Shown piece after piece: positions 27,513 to 35,626 of a DNA stretch of 64,000 nt. Each line of letters begins with the position of its first letter. Position 1 is the stretch's first letter. Source of the DNA: Edaphosphingomonas laterariae. GTDB taxonomy: Bacteria; Pseudomonadota; Alphaproteobacteria; Sphingomonadales; Sphingomonadaceae. The notes under the pieces were generated by a model. It searched no databases. It saw nothing but the letters and a program-made list of their open reading frames with translations, and was not told the origin of the DNA. Where the stretch lies: the NCBI RefSeq assembly GCF_900188165.1, contig NZ_FZOS01000013.1:29535-93534 (forward strand), read 5' to 3'. Both the position numbers and the translations under genes were made by a program.

Positions 27513-27933
27513 TATGATTCTCGAATTCGCCGGCCTCGCTTTCCGAAACCGTCCAGCCGCGCACCGATTCCCCGGCGCGATGCACCGCCTCGCGATCCCC
27601 GCACACCAGATAATGCCATTCGGGCAGCGGCTGGCCTTCATCGACCAGGCGATAGGCGCAGGTCGACGGCAGCCAGTCGATCTGGCGGAGCTTGGCGGGC
27701 GTCAGCCGCACGCATTCGGGCACATAGGCCCGCCGATGCTTGTAATCGCGGCACTGGCCGGTGCGGCGATCGAGCAGGCGGCAGGCGATGTTGGTCGGAT
27801 ACAGCTCGCCCGTATCGTCGTCCTCAAGCTTGTGGACGCAGCATTTGCCGCAACCGTCGCACAGCGATTCCCACTGTTCGCGGCTCATCTTGTCGAGCGG
27901 GATCGTCTCCCAGAAGGGCTTCACTTCACCCAT
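27493..27933 (-). CDS. YcgN/UPF0260-family cysteine-cluster protein
   Basis: 146 residues. The N-terminal cysteine cluster LCDGCGKCCVHK and later single cysteines (NIACRLLD, GQCRDY, PECVRL, STCAYRL) match the YkgJ/YcgN family, thought to bind a metal or Fe-S cofactor. KPFWETIPLDKMSREQWESL at the start is typical. The function is unknown. It overlaps the SCO1-like gene by 13 bases upstream and the metalloprotease gene downstream, suggesting translational coupling. Confidence 0.88.
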   Translation of the reverse strand: MGEVKPFWETIPLDKMSREQWESLCDGCGKCCVHKLEDDDTGELYPTNIACRLLDRRTGQCRDYKHRRAYVPECVRLTPAKLRQIDWLPSTCAYRLVDEGQPLPEWHYLVCGDREAVHRAGESVRGWTVSESEAGEFENHIVDRIL

Positions 27934-28502
27934 TTCGCCAGTTCCGCCGCGATGTCATCGGGCGTGCCATCCTGCGGGATCAGCGCGATCGGATCGCCCG
28001 TCGGGCCGTAGAGCGTGGCCTGCCGCGCATGATCGACCAGATAGGCATCCGCGGTGCCGCCTTCGGCCTTGCGATAATAGATAGCATATTCCTTGGCGAC
28101 GGCGGCAATCTCCGCCTCGCTGCCGGTCAGCCCGATCAGCCGGGGGTGGAAGGCCGACACATATTGCTTCAGCACATCCGGCGTATCGCGCTTGGGATCG
28201 ATGGTGATGAAGATCGGCTGGATCTTCGCCGCCTTGGCCGCGTCCTGCTTCTCCAGCTTCTGCAACCCCTGCATCAGCTTCTGCAGATCGACCGGGCAGA
28301 CATCGGGGCAATAGCTGTAACCAAAATAGATCAGCCGGTACTGGCCGGCGAACTGCGTGTCGCTCACCTTAGCGCCGGTCTGGCTGGTCAGGGTGAACGG
28401 CCCGCCCATCTTGGCGCCGGCCAGCGGCGCTTCGCCGGGCGCGGCCTGGCAGGCGGCGAACAGCAAGGGGGCGAGGATGGCGGCGATGCGGGCTTTGTTC
28501 AT
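27921..28502 (-). CDS. SCO1/SenC-family copper chaperone or thiol lipoprotein
   Basis: 193 residues from the ATG at 28502; an ATG five codons upstream is an alternative. A short leader ends in a lipobox (LLFAAC), placing it in the membrane facing the periplasm. The SCO copper/thiol motif GYSYCPDVCPVDLQ and the third ligand His in YLVDHARQATLYGP are intact. It likely delivers copper to the CuA centre of cytochrome oxidase or acts as a thiol reductase. No oxidase gene is nearby. Confidence 0.92.
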   Translation of the reverse strand: MNKARIAAILAPLLFAACQAAPGEAPLAGAKMGGPFTLTSQTGAKVSDTQFAGQYRLIYFGYSYCPDVCPVDLQKLMQGLQKLEKQDAAKAAKIQPIFITIDPKRDTPDVLKQYVSAFHPRLIGLTGSEAEIAAVAKEYAIYYRKAEGGTADAYLVDHARQATLYGPTGDPIALIPQDGTPDDIAAELAKWVK

Positions 28503-28579
28503 GGCAAGGCCAGCCATGCTTTGCTATTGCCGCCAACGCAAGTGCGGCGCTCAGGCGTCATGAGACGGGACGATCGGAT

Positions 28580-29191
28580 ATGCGGACTTGGGGTTTTTCG
28601 GGACGGTGGATCGCGGCCGGGATCGCTCTGGTGATGGCGGCAGCGCCCGCATCGGCCCAATTTTCGGAATCCTACAAGTTTCTGAAGGCGGTGCGCGACA
28701 AGGATGGCGCCGCCGTCACCGAAGCGGTCGAGAAGCCCGGCTCGACGATGGTCAACACCAAGGATTATTCGACCGGCGAAACCGCGCTGCACATCGTCGT
28801 CAAGCGCCGCGACGCGCAATGGCTGTCCTTCCTGCTCGGCAAGGGCGCCAACCCCAATCTGCGCGACAATGAAGGCAATACGCCGATGCTGACGGCGGCG
28901 CAGCTGCGCTTCGCCGATGGCATCCAGGTGCTCGCCGATCGCCGGGGCGATGTGAACGCCACCAATGGCCGTGGCGAAACGCCGCTGATCATCGCCGTTC
29001 AGAACCGCGACGTCGCATCGGTACGCGTGCTGCTCGCCGCCGGCGCCAATGCCCGTCAGCCCGATCGCGTCACCGGCATGTCCGCCCGCGATTTCGCCGC
29101 GCAGGACAGCCGGTCGGACCTGATCCTGAAGATGATCGACGAGGCCAAGCCCGCCAAGCCCAAGGGCGCCGTGGCCGGCCCGACGCTCTAA
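28580..29191 (+). CDS. Exported ankyrin-repeat protein
   Basis: 203 residues. A signal peptide ends in PASAQ (about residue 26), so it is periplasmic. Three to four ankyrin repeats follow, the clearest being GETALHIVVKRRDAQWLSFLLGKGANPN, then EGNTPMLTAAQLRFADGIQVL and GETPLIIAVQNRDVASVRVLLAAGANA. The C-terminus is Lys/Pro/Ala-rich. The partner is unknown. It is divergent from the SCO1 operon. Confidence 0.88.
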   Translation: MRTWGFSGRWIAAGIALVMAAAPASAQFSESYKFLKAVRDKDGAAVTEAVEKPGSTMVNTKDYSTGETALHIVVKRRDAQWLSFLLGKGANPNLRDNEGNTPMLTAAQLRFADGIQVLADRRGDVNATNGRGETPLIIAVQNRDVASVRVLLAAGANARQPDRVTGMSARDFAAQDSRSDLILKMIDEAKPAKPKGAVAGPTL

Positions 29192-29200
29192 AACCTCCGC

Positions 29201-29686
29201 TCAGTCCATCCCGCCTAGCCCGGGGTCGAGCGCGCCAAGCATGCGGAGCGCGCCACGCCGGGCGAAGCGCAGCGTCTCGGCCTTGCGCCGCGCGGGCGCC
29301 ATCGGCCGCCGCGCCGCATCACGGATCACCGCCGCGTCATAGCGATCGGCGACGATCAGCCCCGCAATCTCGGGGCGAAAGCCCGGCTCCTCGAAGGGCG
29401 ACAGATCGAAGCCCTGCGGCACCGCCCAGAAAAACCGGTCGCAATAATCGAGATATTCCGGCCATTTGCCGTCGCCACGCAGATCCGCCTTCGACACCTT
29501 GATCTCGACGATGGTGATCTGCCCGCGTGCGTCGATGGCAAACAGATCGGCGCGCCGGCCATTGTTCAACGGCACCTCGCACAAGGCATAGACATCCTGG
29601 CGGAACAGCAGCCGCGATACGCCGCGCGCCACATCGGCCGCGATCAGCGGACGATCGTCGAAACAATCCTGCGGGGGGCTCGCCAT
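29201..29686 (-). CDS. mmcB: MmcB-family DNA repair protein
   Basis: 161 residues. Landmarks include GVSRLLFRQDVYALCEVPLNNGRRADLFAID, then GQITIVEIKVSKADLRGDGKWPEYLDYCDRFFWAVP, a PD-(D/E)xK nuclease-like core (D..EIK). In Caulobacter mmcB is a LexA-controlled gene linked to mitomycin C resistance. Here a perfect SOS box lies 13 bases upstream of the ATG, which strongly supports the call. Confidence 0.9.
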   Translation of the reverse strand: MASPPQDCFDDRPLIAADVARGVSRLLFRQDVYALCEVPLNNGRRADLFAIDARGQITIVEIKVSKADLRGDGKWPEYLDYCDRFFWAVPQGFDLSPFEEPGFRPEIAGLIVADRYDAAVIRDAARRPMAPARRKAETLRFARRGALRMLGALDPGLGGMD

Positions 29687-29698
29687 CGCCCGATGTTA

Positions 29699-29713
29699 GA
29701 ACAAGACAGGAAC
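29699..29713 (-). promoter_or_regulatory. LexA (SOS) box GTTC-N7-GTTC
   Basis: On the minus strand the sequence reads GTTC-CTGTCTT-GTTC, an exact match to the alphaproteobacterial LexA consensus. It lies 12 bases before the mmcB ATG, where bound repressor would block transcription or initiation. Confidence 0.85.
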
Positions 29714-29730
29714 GAAGGAAAGCCGATCGA

Positions 29731-30072
29731 TCAGTCGTCGCCCGCCACCTCGTCGGCGATGCGGCGCGCCTCCGCGCCGTCCAGTTCGACCACCCACAGA
29801 TCTGGGTCAAAGCGCCGCCGCTTCTCATAATATTCGAACAGCACGCCTGGTGCATTCAGGTCATCGGGGCCGGTCGTCGTCCAATGATAATGGCCCTTGG
29901 GGTCGAGCGTGCGTTCGAGCACCGCCTGAATGAACCCGCGATCGGCGATCACGATCAGCACCGCGCCGGCGGTCGCATCACCCCTGGCCAGCACCGCCGC
30001 GCTGCCGCCCGTCGCTTCCATCCGCCGGATCAGCGCGGAAACGAACAGGCCGGCCGCCAGCCGCCCGCTCAC
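29731..30072 (-). CDS. DUF1491-family protein
   Basis: 113 residues from a GTG at 30072 that overlaps the thioesterase stop (GTGA). The sequence SGRLAAGLFVSALIRRMEATGG, AAVLARGDATAGAVLIVI and a C-terminal RRRFDPDLWVVELDG match the DUF1491 family as I recall it. It has no signal or membrane segment. The function is unknown. It is the last gene of the hpf-ptsN-thioesterase string. Confidence 0.78.
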   Translation of the reverse strand: MSGRLAAGLFVSALIRRMEATGGSAAVLARGDATAGAVLIVIADRGFIQAVLERTLDPKGHYHWTTTGPDDLNAPGVLFEYYEKRRRFDPDLWVVELDGAEARRIADEVAGDD

Positions 30073-30539
30073 GGCAACCGATAGCCCGGCAGTTCGGCGA
30101 GCGGGATGCGCGATCGCATGAAGGTGCCGCTGCCACGCGCGGCCTCCTCGCCGTCGGCGTCGATCAGCCGCGCCTCGGCCACCAGAACGCGGCGCCGGCC
30201 GCTGATCCAACGGCCTTCGGCGATAACATCACCGCCATGGATCGGCCGGGTGAAGAACAGGTTGAACGCCGTGGTCAGCAGGAAATGCTCGCTCACCAGA
30301 CTGTTCGCCGCATAAAAAGCGGCATCGTCGAGCATCTTGAAATAGCTGGTGCCATGCGCAGCGCCCGCGGCATGGTGGACGCGTTCATCGACACGGAAAT
30401 GGATGCGCGCGAAACCCGGCTCCACGATTTCCAGCCGCGACGGGAATAGCTGGTTGATCGGCGCCGCCGCGTAGAGCGATTCCAGCGCGCGGAAATGCGC
30501 TTCGCCGGGCTGATCGGCGGCCGCGCTGTCAGGCGGCAT
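30069..30539 (-). CDS. PaaI-type hotdog thioesterase
   Basis: 156 residues from the ATG at 30539, overlapping the ptsN stop by 11 bases. The hotdog core is HHAAGAAHGTSYFKMLDDAAFYAANS (the usual place of the HGG-type helix), followed by TTAFNLFFTRPIHGGDVIAEGRWIS and an edge strand with GSGTFMRSRIPL. It probably cleaves an acyl-CoA, but the substrate is unknown. Confidence 0.8.
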   Translation of the reverse strand: MPPDSAAADQPGEAHFRALESLYAAAPINQLFPSRLEIVEPGFARIHFRVDERVHHAAGAAHGTSYFKMLDDAAFYAANSLVSEHFLLTTAFNLFFTRPIHGGDVIAEGRWISGRRRVLVAEARLIDADGEEAARGSGTFMRSRIPLAELPGYRLP

Positions 30540-31038
30540 TGCGCGTTTCGCTGCTGGCGAACAGCGCGTAGAGCGCGTCTTCCGAACCCGCGCCGCGCAA
30601 TTTGGCAACGAACGCACGATCGCGCAGCCGGCGGCTGACCCGCGCCAGCGCCTTGAGATGTTCGACCCCGGCATCGGTGGGCGAAAGCAGCAGGAAGACC
30701 AGATCGACCGGCATGTCGTCGATCGCCGCGAAGTCGATCGGCGCCGCAAGCCGCGCGAACACGCCGACGACGCCATCGAGCCCGTCGATCTTGCCATGAG
30801 GGATCGCCACGCCGCCGCCGAAGCCGGTGGAGCCGAGCCGTTCGCGCTCCACCAGACGTTCGGTCACCAGCTTGGCGTCGACGCCGGCCAGCTTCGCGCC
30901 GGTCGTCGCCAGTTGCTGGAACAGCACCTTCTTGTTGGGAACCGCCAGCGCGGCCACCACGGCATTGGGCGTCAGCAGATCGCTGAGGTCGTCCGGCGCC
31001 CGCGCCGTGGTGGCGGCTGCATTCACTTCATCATTCAC
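30529..31038 (-). CDS. ptsN: PTS IIA-Ntr nitrogen-regulatory protein
   Basis: 169 residues from a GTG at 31038; a GTG four codons later is also possible. The phospho-accepting His lies in GGGVAIPHGKIDGLDG. Other IIA landmarks are LVERERLGSTGFG and VDLVFLLLSPTDAGVEHLKALA. It receives phosphate from the PTS-Ntr chain and controls potassium and nitrogen physiology. It follows hpf by 20 bases, the usual hpf-ptsN pair, but the customary neighbour rpoN is not here. Confidence 0.93.
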   Translation of the reverse strand: MNDEVNAAATTARAPDDLSDLLTPNAVVAALAVPNKKVLFQQLATTGAKLAGVDAKLVTERLVERERLGSTGFGGGVAIPHGKIDGLDGVVGVFARLAAPIDFAAIDDMPVDLVFLLLSPTDAGVEHLKALARVSRRLRDRAFVAKLRGAGSEDALYALFASSETRNAA

Positions 31039-31057
31039 TGTCCGCTCGGGTTCCCAT

Positions 31058-31642
31058 TCAGGCCGCGCGCTGGGGTTCCACCCAGCCGATTGTTCCGTCG
31101 TTGCGGCGATAGACCATATTGTACGCACCCGTGCCGCTGTTGCGGAACAGAAGGGCGCCGGTGTTGCGCAGATCCAACATCATCACCGCATCCGAAACCG
31201 TCGCTTCGGGCACGTCGACGCGGGTTTCGGCGATGATCACCGGATTGTCCGCCGTCGGCATGTCCTCCACCTCGGCGGTGCCGCCGAAAACGGTGTAGCC
31301 GGCATCGATCTTGGCGCCGTTCACCGCGCCCGAACCGGCGCTATGCCGGTCCTTCAGGCGGTTCATATAGCGGCGAAGCTGCGTTTCGATGCGATCGGCA
31401 GCGAGGTCGAAGGCGGGGTGCGCTTCCATCGCATTGGCCGAACCCTTGAGGATCACGCCCTGCATCACATGGGCGACGATATCACATGAAAAACCGTTGT
31501 CGTGCGGTCCCTTGCCAAAGGTCACTTGGGCAGAAAGGCTTCGCGAAAAATACTTGTCGGCGATGCCCTGCAGCCGTTCGTCGACATGCGCACGCAGCGC
31601 ATCGCCGGTATCGACCTGATGACCCGAAACGCGGATTTCCAT
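31058..31642 (-). CDS. hpf: Ribosome hibernation promoting factor, long form
   Basis: 194 residues, the long-form length, with an N-terminal S30AE domain (VSGHQVDTGDALRAHVDERL, DLAADRIETQLRRYMNRLKDRH) and a C-terminal dimerisation domain (VSDAVMMLDLRNTGALLFRNSGTGAYNMVYRRNDGTIGWVEP). It pairs ribosomes into inactive dimers in stationary phase. A strong Shine-Dalgarno GGAGGTGA sits 7 bases before the ATG. Confidence 0.95.
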   Translation of the reverse strand: MEIRVSGHQVDTGDALRAHVDERLQGIADKYFSRSLSAQVTFGKGPHDNGFSCDIVAHVMQGVILKGSANAMEAHPAFDLAADRIETQLRRYMNRLKDRHSAGSGAVNGAKIDAGYTVFGGTAEVEDMPTADNPVIIAETRVDVPEATVSDAVMMLDLRNTGALLFRNSGTGAYNMVYRRNDGTIGWVEPQRAA

Positions 31643-31717
31643 GGCTTCACCTCCGATAATTGTGCGACCGCACCAGGGTCGGAGCGGCCGCGGCCTTAGG
31701 CCCGGTCAGGTGCCCGG

Positions 31718-32431
31718 TCAACCGGGCGGCCCTGCACTTTCCCATATGGGGTCGACCAGCTTGGAGACAAATGCCTGATGGCGCAGAATTTCCTCCGCGC
31801 TGGCCGTGTGCGGCCGCGGGGGCCGCACCGGGCGGGCTGCGGACCGTTCCTGGGACGGAACGGACCGCGCGTCCGACGACAGGATCGCCGCCGGTTCGCT
31901 TCTGAGCGACAGGCCGATCTGCCTGCCGCCGGTGAGTTCGACATAGAGTTGCGCGAGCAATTGGGCGTCGAGCAACGCGCCATGCTTGACGCGATGGCTG
32001 CGATCGATGCCGTAGCGCGAACACAACGCATCGAGCGAATGCTTGGCGCCGGGATGCTTCTGCCGCGCGATTGCCAGCGTATCGACCATGCGGGCGAGGT
32101 TGATGCCATCGCGTCCGCACAGCACCAGTTCGGCATTGAGGAAGGTGAAGTCGAAGCTGGCATTGTGCGCGACCAGCGGCGCATCGCCGACGAAATCGAG
32201 CAGATCGGCCACGCCATCGGCGAAAAAGGGCTTGTCCGACAGGAAGATGCTGGAAAGCCCGTGCACCGCCTCGGCCTCGCTCGGCATCGATCGGTTGGGG
32301 TTGAAATATGCGTGGAAAGTACGGCCCGTCTCGACCCGATTGATCAGTTCGACGCAGCCGATTTCCACGAGGCGGTGGCCGTCAGCGGGGCTGAGGCCAG
32401 TGGTTTCGGTATCGAAGACGATCTCACGCAT
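31718..32431 (-). CDS. dnaQ: DNA polymerase III epsilon (proofreading exonuclease)
   Basis: 237 residues. The DEDDh exonuclease motifs are clear: ExoI FDTETTGL, ExoII HNASFDFTFL, ExoIII HSLDALCSRYGID with HGALLDAQLLAQLY. A less conserved tail should bind the alpha subunit. It removes misincorporated bases during replication. It lies 9 bases after coaE, as in Caulobacter, in the origin-proximal string. Confidence 0.95.
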   Translation of the reverse strand: MREIVFDTETTGLSPADGHRLVEIGCVELINRVETGRTFHAYFNPNRSMPSEAEAVHGLSSIFLSDKPFFADGVADLLDFVGDAPLVAHNASFDFTFLNAELVLCGRDGINLARMVDTLAIARQKHPGAKHSLDALCSRYGIDRSHRVKHGALLDAQLLAQLYVELTGGRQIGLSLRSEPAAILSSDARSVPSQERSAARPVRPPRPHTASAEEILRHQAFVSKLVDPIWESAGPPG

Positions 32432-32440
32432 TTGAGTCGT

Positions 32441-33037
32441 TTATCGGCCTCCCGGGCGGGTTAGGCAAGCGATGACATGCCGAACCTGCGCGCGCGTCGT
32501 GACAAGCGAACCGCCGGTATCGATCACGAAATCGGCGCGGCGCCGCTTTTCGGGATCAGGTGTCTGAAGTGACAGGATATGTGTCAGCCGCGCCTGGGTC
32601 ATGCCGGGGCGGCGCAGCACGCGGCGGCGCTGCACCCAGGCCGGCGCCGATACCACCACGATGGCATCCACTTTCCGCCAGCCACCCTTTTCGAACAGCA
32701 ATGGTATGTCGAGCACGACAAGCGGCCGGGCGCGATGGCGGCGCAGGAAGCGATCCCGCACCCGGTTGAGCGCCGGATACATCACCCGTTCCAGCCGCGC
32801 GAGCGCCACGTCATCGCCCCACACGGCCTGACGCAACGCCGCGCGATCGACCCCGCCTTCCACGCTGGTCGTCCCGGGGTGGAGCGCCTCGATCGCCGGC
32901 AGCAGCGGGCTGCCCGGCCCCTGCAGGCGATGGACCTCGGCATCGGCATCGAACACCGGAACCCCCTCGGCACGGAACATCGCCGCGACGGTAGATTTGC
33001 CCATGCCGATCGAACCGGTCAGCCCCAGCAATTTCAT
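32441..33037 (-). CDS. coaE: Dephospho-CoA kinase
   Basis: 198 residues. P-loop GLTGSIGMGKST at the N-terminus, then FDADAEVHRL (substrate Asp), VVLDIPLLFEKG, and the lid with RRVLRRPGMTQ. It carries out the last step of coenzyme A synthesis. It overlaps aroE by 4 bases (ATGA). Confidence 0.96.
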   Translation of the reverse strand: MKLLGLTGSIGMGKSTVAAMFRAEGVPVFDADAEVHRLQGPGSPLLPAIEALHPGTTSVEGGVDRAALRQAVWGDDVALARLERVMYPALNRVRDRFLRRHRARPLVVLDIPLLFEKGGWRKVDAIVVVSAPAWVQRRRVLRRPGMTQARLTHILSLQTPDPEKRRRADFVIDTGGSLVTTRAQVRHVIACLTRPGGR

Positions 33038-33900
33038 GCGGTCAGCAACGCGCGCAGTTCGGCATCATGTTCGCGCGGCGCCGGCTGGCCGAAGAACAGG
33101 CGGAACGCCTCGGCCGCCTGGCCGATCAGCATGTCGAGCCCGTCGACGCCGACATGGCCGCGCGCGCGGCCTTCGGCCAGCAACGCGGTTTCCAGCGGCG
33201 CGTAAACGATATCGTAGATCAGCGCGCCGGGCGGAACATGGCTGAAATCGAAGGGGAGGGGGGGCTGGCCGGTCATGCCCAGCGGCGTCGTGTTGACGAC
33301 GATATCCAACATGCTCTCGCGATCGTCGAAGGCGAAATCGGTGGCATCGGCGAAATGATCGAGCGTCGCGACATGGGTGTCGACCCCGTCGATCTCGGCG
33401 GCCAGCGCCTCGGCCTGCTCGATCCGGCGCGCCGCAATCACCAGCGTGAAGCCATGGCCGGCCAGCGCATGGGCCACCGCCTTGGCCGCGCCGCCCGCGC
33501 CAAGGATGCGCGCCATGCGATAAAGATGTCGCTCGGCCAGCAGGTGGCGCAGCGGCTCCAGAAAACCGGCCGCATCGGTATTGTGCCCCACCAGCCCCTC
33601 GGGCGTCACAACCACGGTGTTGACCGCGCCGATCCGCGCGGCGACCGGATCGATCCGATCGAGGAAAGGGATCACCGCCTGCTTGTGCGGCACGGTGACA
33701 TTGCAACCCCGCCAGCCGGGGCGATCGCGCCGATCGGCAAAGAAGGCGCCGAGATCCTCGCCCGCCACGCGCGTCTTTTCATACAGCCCGTCCATGCCGA
33801 GCTTGGCCAGCCAGAAGCCGTGGATCAGTGGCGATTTGGAATGGGCGATCGGATCGCCGATCACCTCCGCCTTGGGCAGAACGGCATTGGGCAGGCTCAT
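33034..33900 (-). CDS. aroE: Shikimate dehydrogenase
   Basis: 288 residues from the ATG at 33900, which overlaps the maf stop by ATGA. Shikimate-site landmarks are GDPIAHSKSPLIH, NVTVPHKQAV (catalytic Lys) and HNTDAAGF (catalytic Asp). The NADP fold has ILGAGGAAKAVAHAL. It reduces 3-dehydroshikimate in aromatic amino acid synthesis. Confidence 0.96.
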   Translation of the reverse strand: MSLPNAVLPKAEVIGDPIAHSKSPLIHGFWLAKLGMDGLYEKTRVAGEDLGAFFADRRDRPGWRGCNVTVPHKQAVIPFLDRIDPVAARIGAVNTVVVTPEGLVGHNTDAAGFLEPLRHLLAERHLYRMARILGAGGAAKAVAHALAGHGFTLVIAARRIEQAEALAAEIDGVDTHVATLDHFADATDFAFDDRESMLDIVVNTTPLGMTGQPPLPFDFSHVPPGALIYDIVYAPLETALLAEGRARGHVGVDGLDMLIGQAAEAFRLFFGQPAPREHDAELRALLTA

Positions 33901-34493
33901 GATCCCAGCACTCCGCGAACGCGCAGATAATCGAGCAACGGCAACAAGGGCAGCCCGAGGATGGTGAAATGGCTTCCCTCGATCCGCGCGAACAGCTGCG
34001 CGCCCAATCCTTCGAGGCGATAGGCGCCGACGCAACCGCCGATGGCCGGCCATTCCTGATCGAGATACGCATCGAGCCAGGCATCGGAAAAGTTACGCAT
34101 GGTCAGCCGCGCCACATCGACATGCCGCCAGATCGGCTCGCCACCCAGGCAGATCACCGCCGCGCTGGTCAGCTTGTGGGTCGTGCCGCGCAGGCCCTGC
34201 AATTGCCGGGCGGCATCGTCGCGGCTCGCCGGCTTGTCGAGCATCGCGCCATCGGCCATCGCCAGCGTCTGATCGCAACCGAGCACGAGATCCTGCGGAA
34301 AACGCCGCGACAGCTTGATCGCCTTCAATTCGGCAAGCGCGTCCGCCATCCGCCGCGCATCATTGCCGTCCGCCTTCAGCGCCGCCTTGGCCGCATCCTC
34401 GTCCACCCCCGGCGCCATGGCGTCATGCGGCACCCCGGCATCGTTGAGCATTGCGCGGCGCGCGGCCGATTGCGAGGCAAGGATCAGCCTCAT
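33897..34493 (-). CDS. maf: Maf-family nucleotide pyrophosphatase
   Basis: 198 residues. The N-terminal LILASQSAARRAML is the Maf P-loop-like signature; VLGCDQTLAM supplies the catalytic Asp. It hydrolyses non-canonical or house-cleaning NTPs. It overlaps ppsR and aroE by 4 bases each. Confidence 0.93.
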   Translation of the reverse strand: MRLILASQSAARRAMLNDAGVPHDAMAPGVDEDAAKAALKADGNDARRMADALAELKAIKLSRRFPQDLVLGCDQTLAMADGAMLDKPASRDDAARQLQGLRGTTHKLTSAAVICLGGEPIWRHVDVARLTMRNFSDAWLDAYLDQEWPAIGGCVGAYRLEGLGAQLFARIEGSHFTILGLPLLPLLDYLRVRGVLGS

Positions 34494-35314
34494 TCGCCAT
34501 TCTCCGGCTTGCGGCGTTCATTGACCAGATTGATGATCGCGGCCGCCGTTTCCTCGATCGAACGGCGGGTGACATCGATCACCGGCCAGCCATTGTCCGA
34601 AAAGATGCGGCGCGCAAAGGCCAGCTCGGCCGACACCGCTTCCTGATCGACATAGTCGGTCTCCGGCGCCTGGTTGAGAGAAAGCAGCCGGTTGCGCCGC
34701 ACCTGGACAAGCCGGTCGGGGCTGGTGGTCAGCCCCACGACGATCGGCCGCTTGAGCTGGAACAGCGACGGCGGCGGCGGCGATTGCGGGACGAGCGGGA
34801 TGTTGGCGACCTTATAGCCGCGATTGGCGAGGTAGATCGACGTCGGCGTCTTCGACGTGCGCGACACGCCGGCCAGCACGACATCCGAATCCTCCCAATC
34901 CTCCGCGCCGATGCCGTCGTCATGCGCGATGGTGAACTGGATCGCCTCGACGCGGGCAAAATAGGCCGCATCAAGGATATGCTGCCGCCCGGGCCGTTCC
35001 ATCGCCGTCTGGCCGAGCACGCGCGACAAGGCGTCGATCACCGGGTCGAGCGCAGACACGGTGGGCAGGCCAAGCGCGTGGCAGCGCGTTTCCAGCCGCT
35101 GGCGGATCTCGTGATTGACCAGCGTGAAGATCACCAGCCCCGGCCGCTGCGCGATTTCGACAAGCACGCGATCGAGATGGCCTTCGGAGCGGACCATCGG
35201 CCAGAAATGCTTGATCGTCTCCACCCCGTCGAACTGGGCGAGGCCGGCCTTGGCGATATTCTCCAGCGTCTCGCCGGTGGAATCGGACAGCAAATGGAGA
35301 TGCAGCCGGATCAT
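34490..35314 (-). CDS. ppsR: Phosphoenolpyruvate synthase/PPDK regulatory kinase-phosphorylase (DUF299)
   Basis: 274 residues. The N-terminus LHLHLLSDSTGETLENIAKA and the P-loop-like GVSRTSKTPTSIYLANRGYKVAN are the hallmarks of the PpsR/RP1 family, which reversibly phosphorylates PEP synthase or pyruvate phosphate dikinase. It is the first minus-strand gene left of the origin, matching the first gene clockwise of Cori in Caulobacter. Confidence 0.95.
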   Translation of the reverse strand: MIRLHLHLLSDSTGETLENIAKAGLAQFDGVETIKHFWPMVRSEGHLDRVLVEIAQRPGLVIFTLVNHEIRQRLETRCHALGLPTVSALDPVIDALSRVLGQTAMERPGRQHILDAAYFARVEAIQFTIAHDDGIGAEDWEDSDVVLAGVSRTSKTPTSIYLANRGYKVANIPLVPQSPPPPSLFQLKRPIVVGLTTSPDRLVQVRRNRLLSLNQAPETDYVDQEAVSAELAFARRIFSDNGWPVIDVTRRSIEETAAAIINLVNERRKPENGE

Positions 35315-35626
35315 CGCCCCTCCCGGGCCGTCATGGGCATAGCCCTGTGGAAAACCATGGGGATCGCGCTAGCGTGAAGCTGGGCATGGATTCAAGCCAA
35401 GGATTCCACCCCCGCCATTCTGACTCGGTTCAGCGATTCCTCCACAACAGGGGTGCGCCGAATCCCGGTCTGTGGATAACGGGGAGCGATTCAACGACTC
35501 TGTGGAGTCAGCGGCCGACTCATCGAGTCAAGCTGTTGGCTGAATCGGGGCCGGAAAGTTACCCCCAGTTTCCCACGGTCCTACAATCTTCTACAGAATC
35601 TCTAAGATTCTAAAGATTGGATAGTT
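35315..35626. other. oriC: Probable chromosomal replication origin (oriC)
   Basis: A gene-free gap between ppsR and hemE, the position of Cori in Caulobacter and of oriC in relatives. It holds a perfect DnaA box TGTGGATAA (35471-35479) and degenerate ones at 35346-35354 (TGTGGAAAA), 35438-35446 (TCCTCCACA) and 35501-35509 (TGTGGAGTC). A tract at 35581-35630 is 68% A/T by my count in an otherwise G/C-rich genome, a candidate unwinding element. GANTC sites occur at 35389, 35402, 35422, 35435, 35460, 35488, 35496, 35505, 35517, 35525, 35542, 35596, 35606 and 35636 (the last just inside hemE). No CtrA full site was seen. Confidence 0.88.
35471..35479 (-). promoter_or_regulatory. Consensus DnaA box
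   Basis: TGTGGATAA on the plus strand is TTATCCACA on the minus strand, an exact match to the DnaA consensus, in the middle of the proposed origin. Confidence 0.85.

Noticed and set aside
31712..31727. GCCCGG-TCAA-CCGGGC hairpin at the dnaQ stop
   Set aside because: It has a short stem and no T-run in either direction, and dnaQ is followed closely by co-directional hpf, so I did not call it a terminator.
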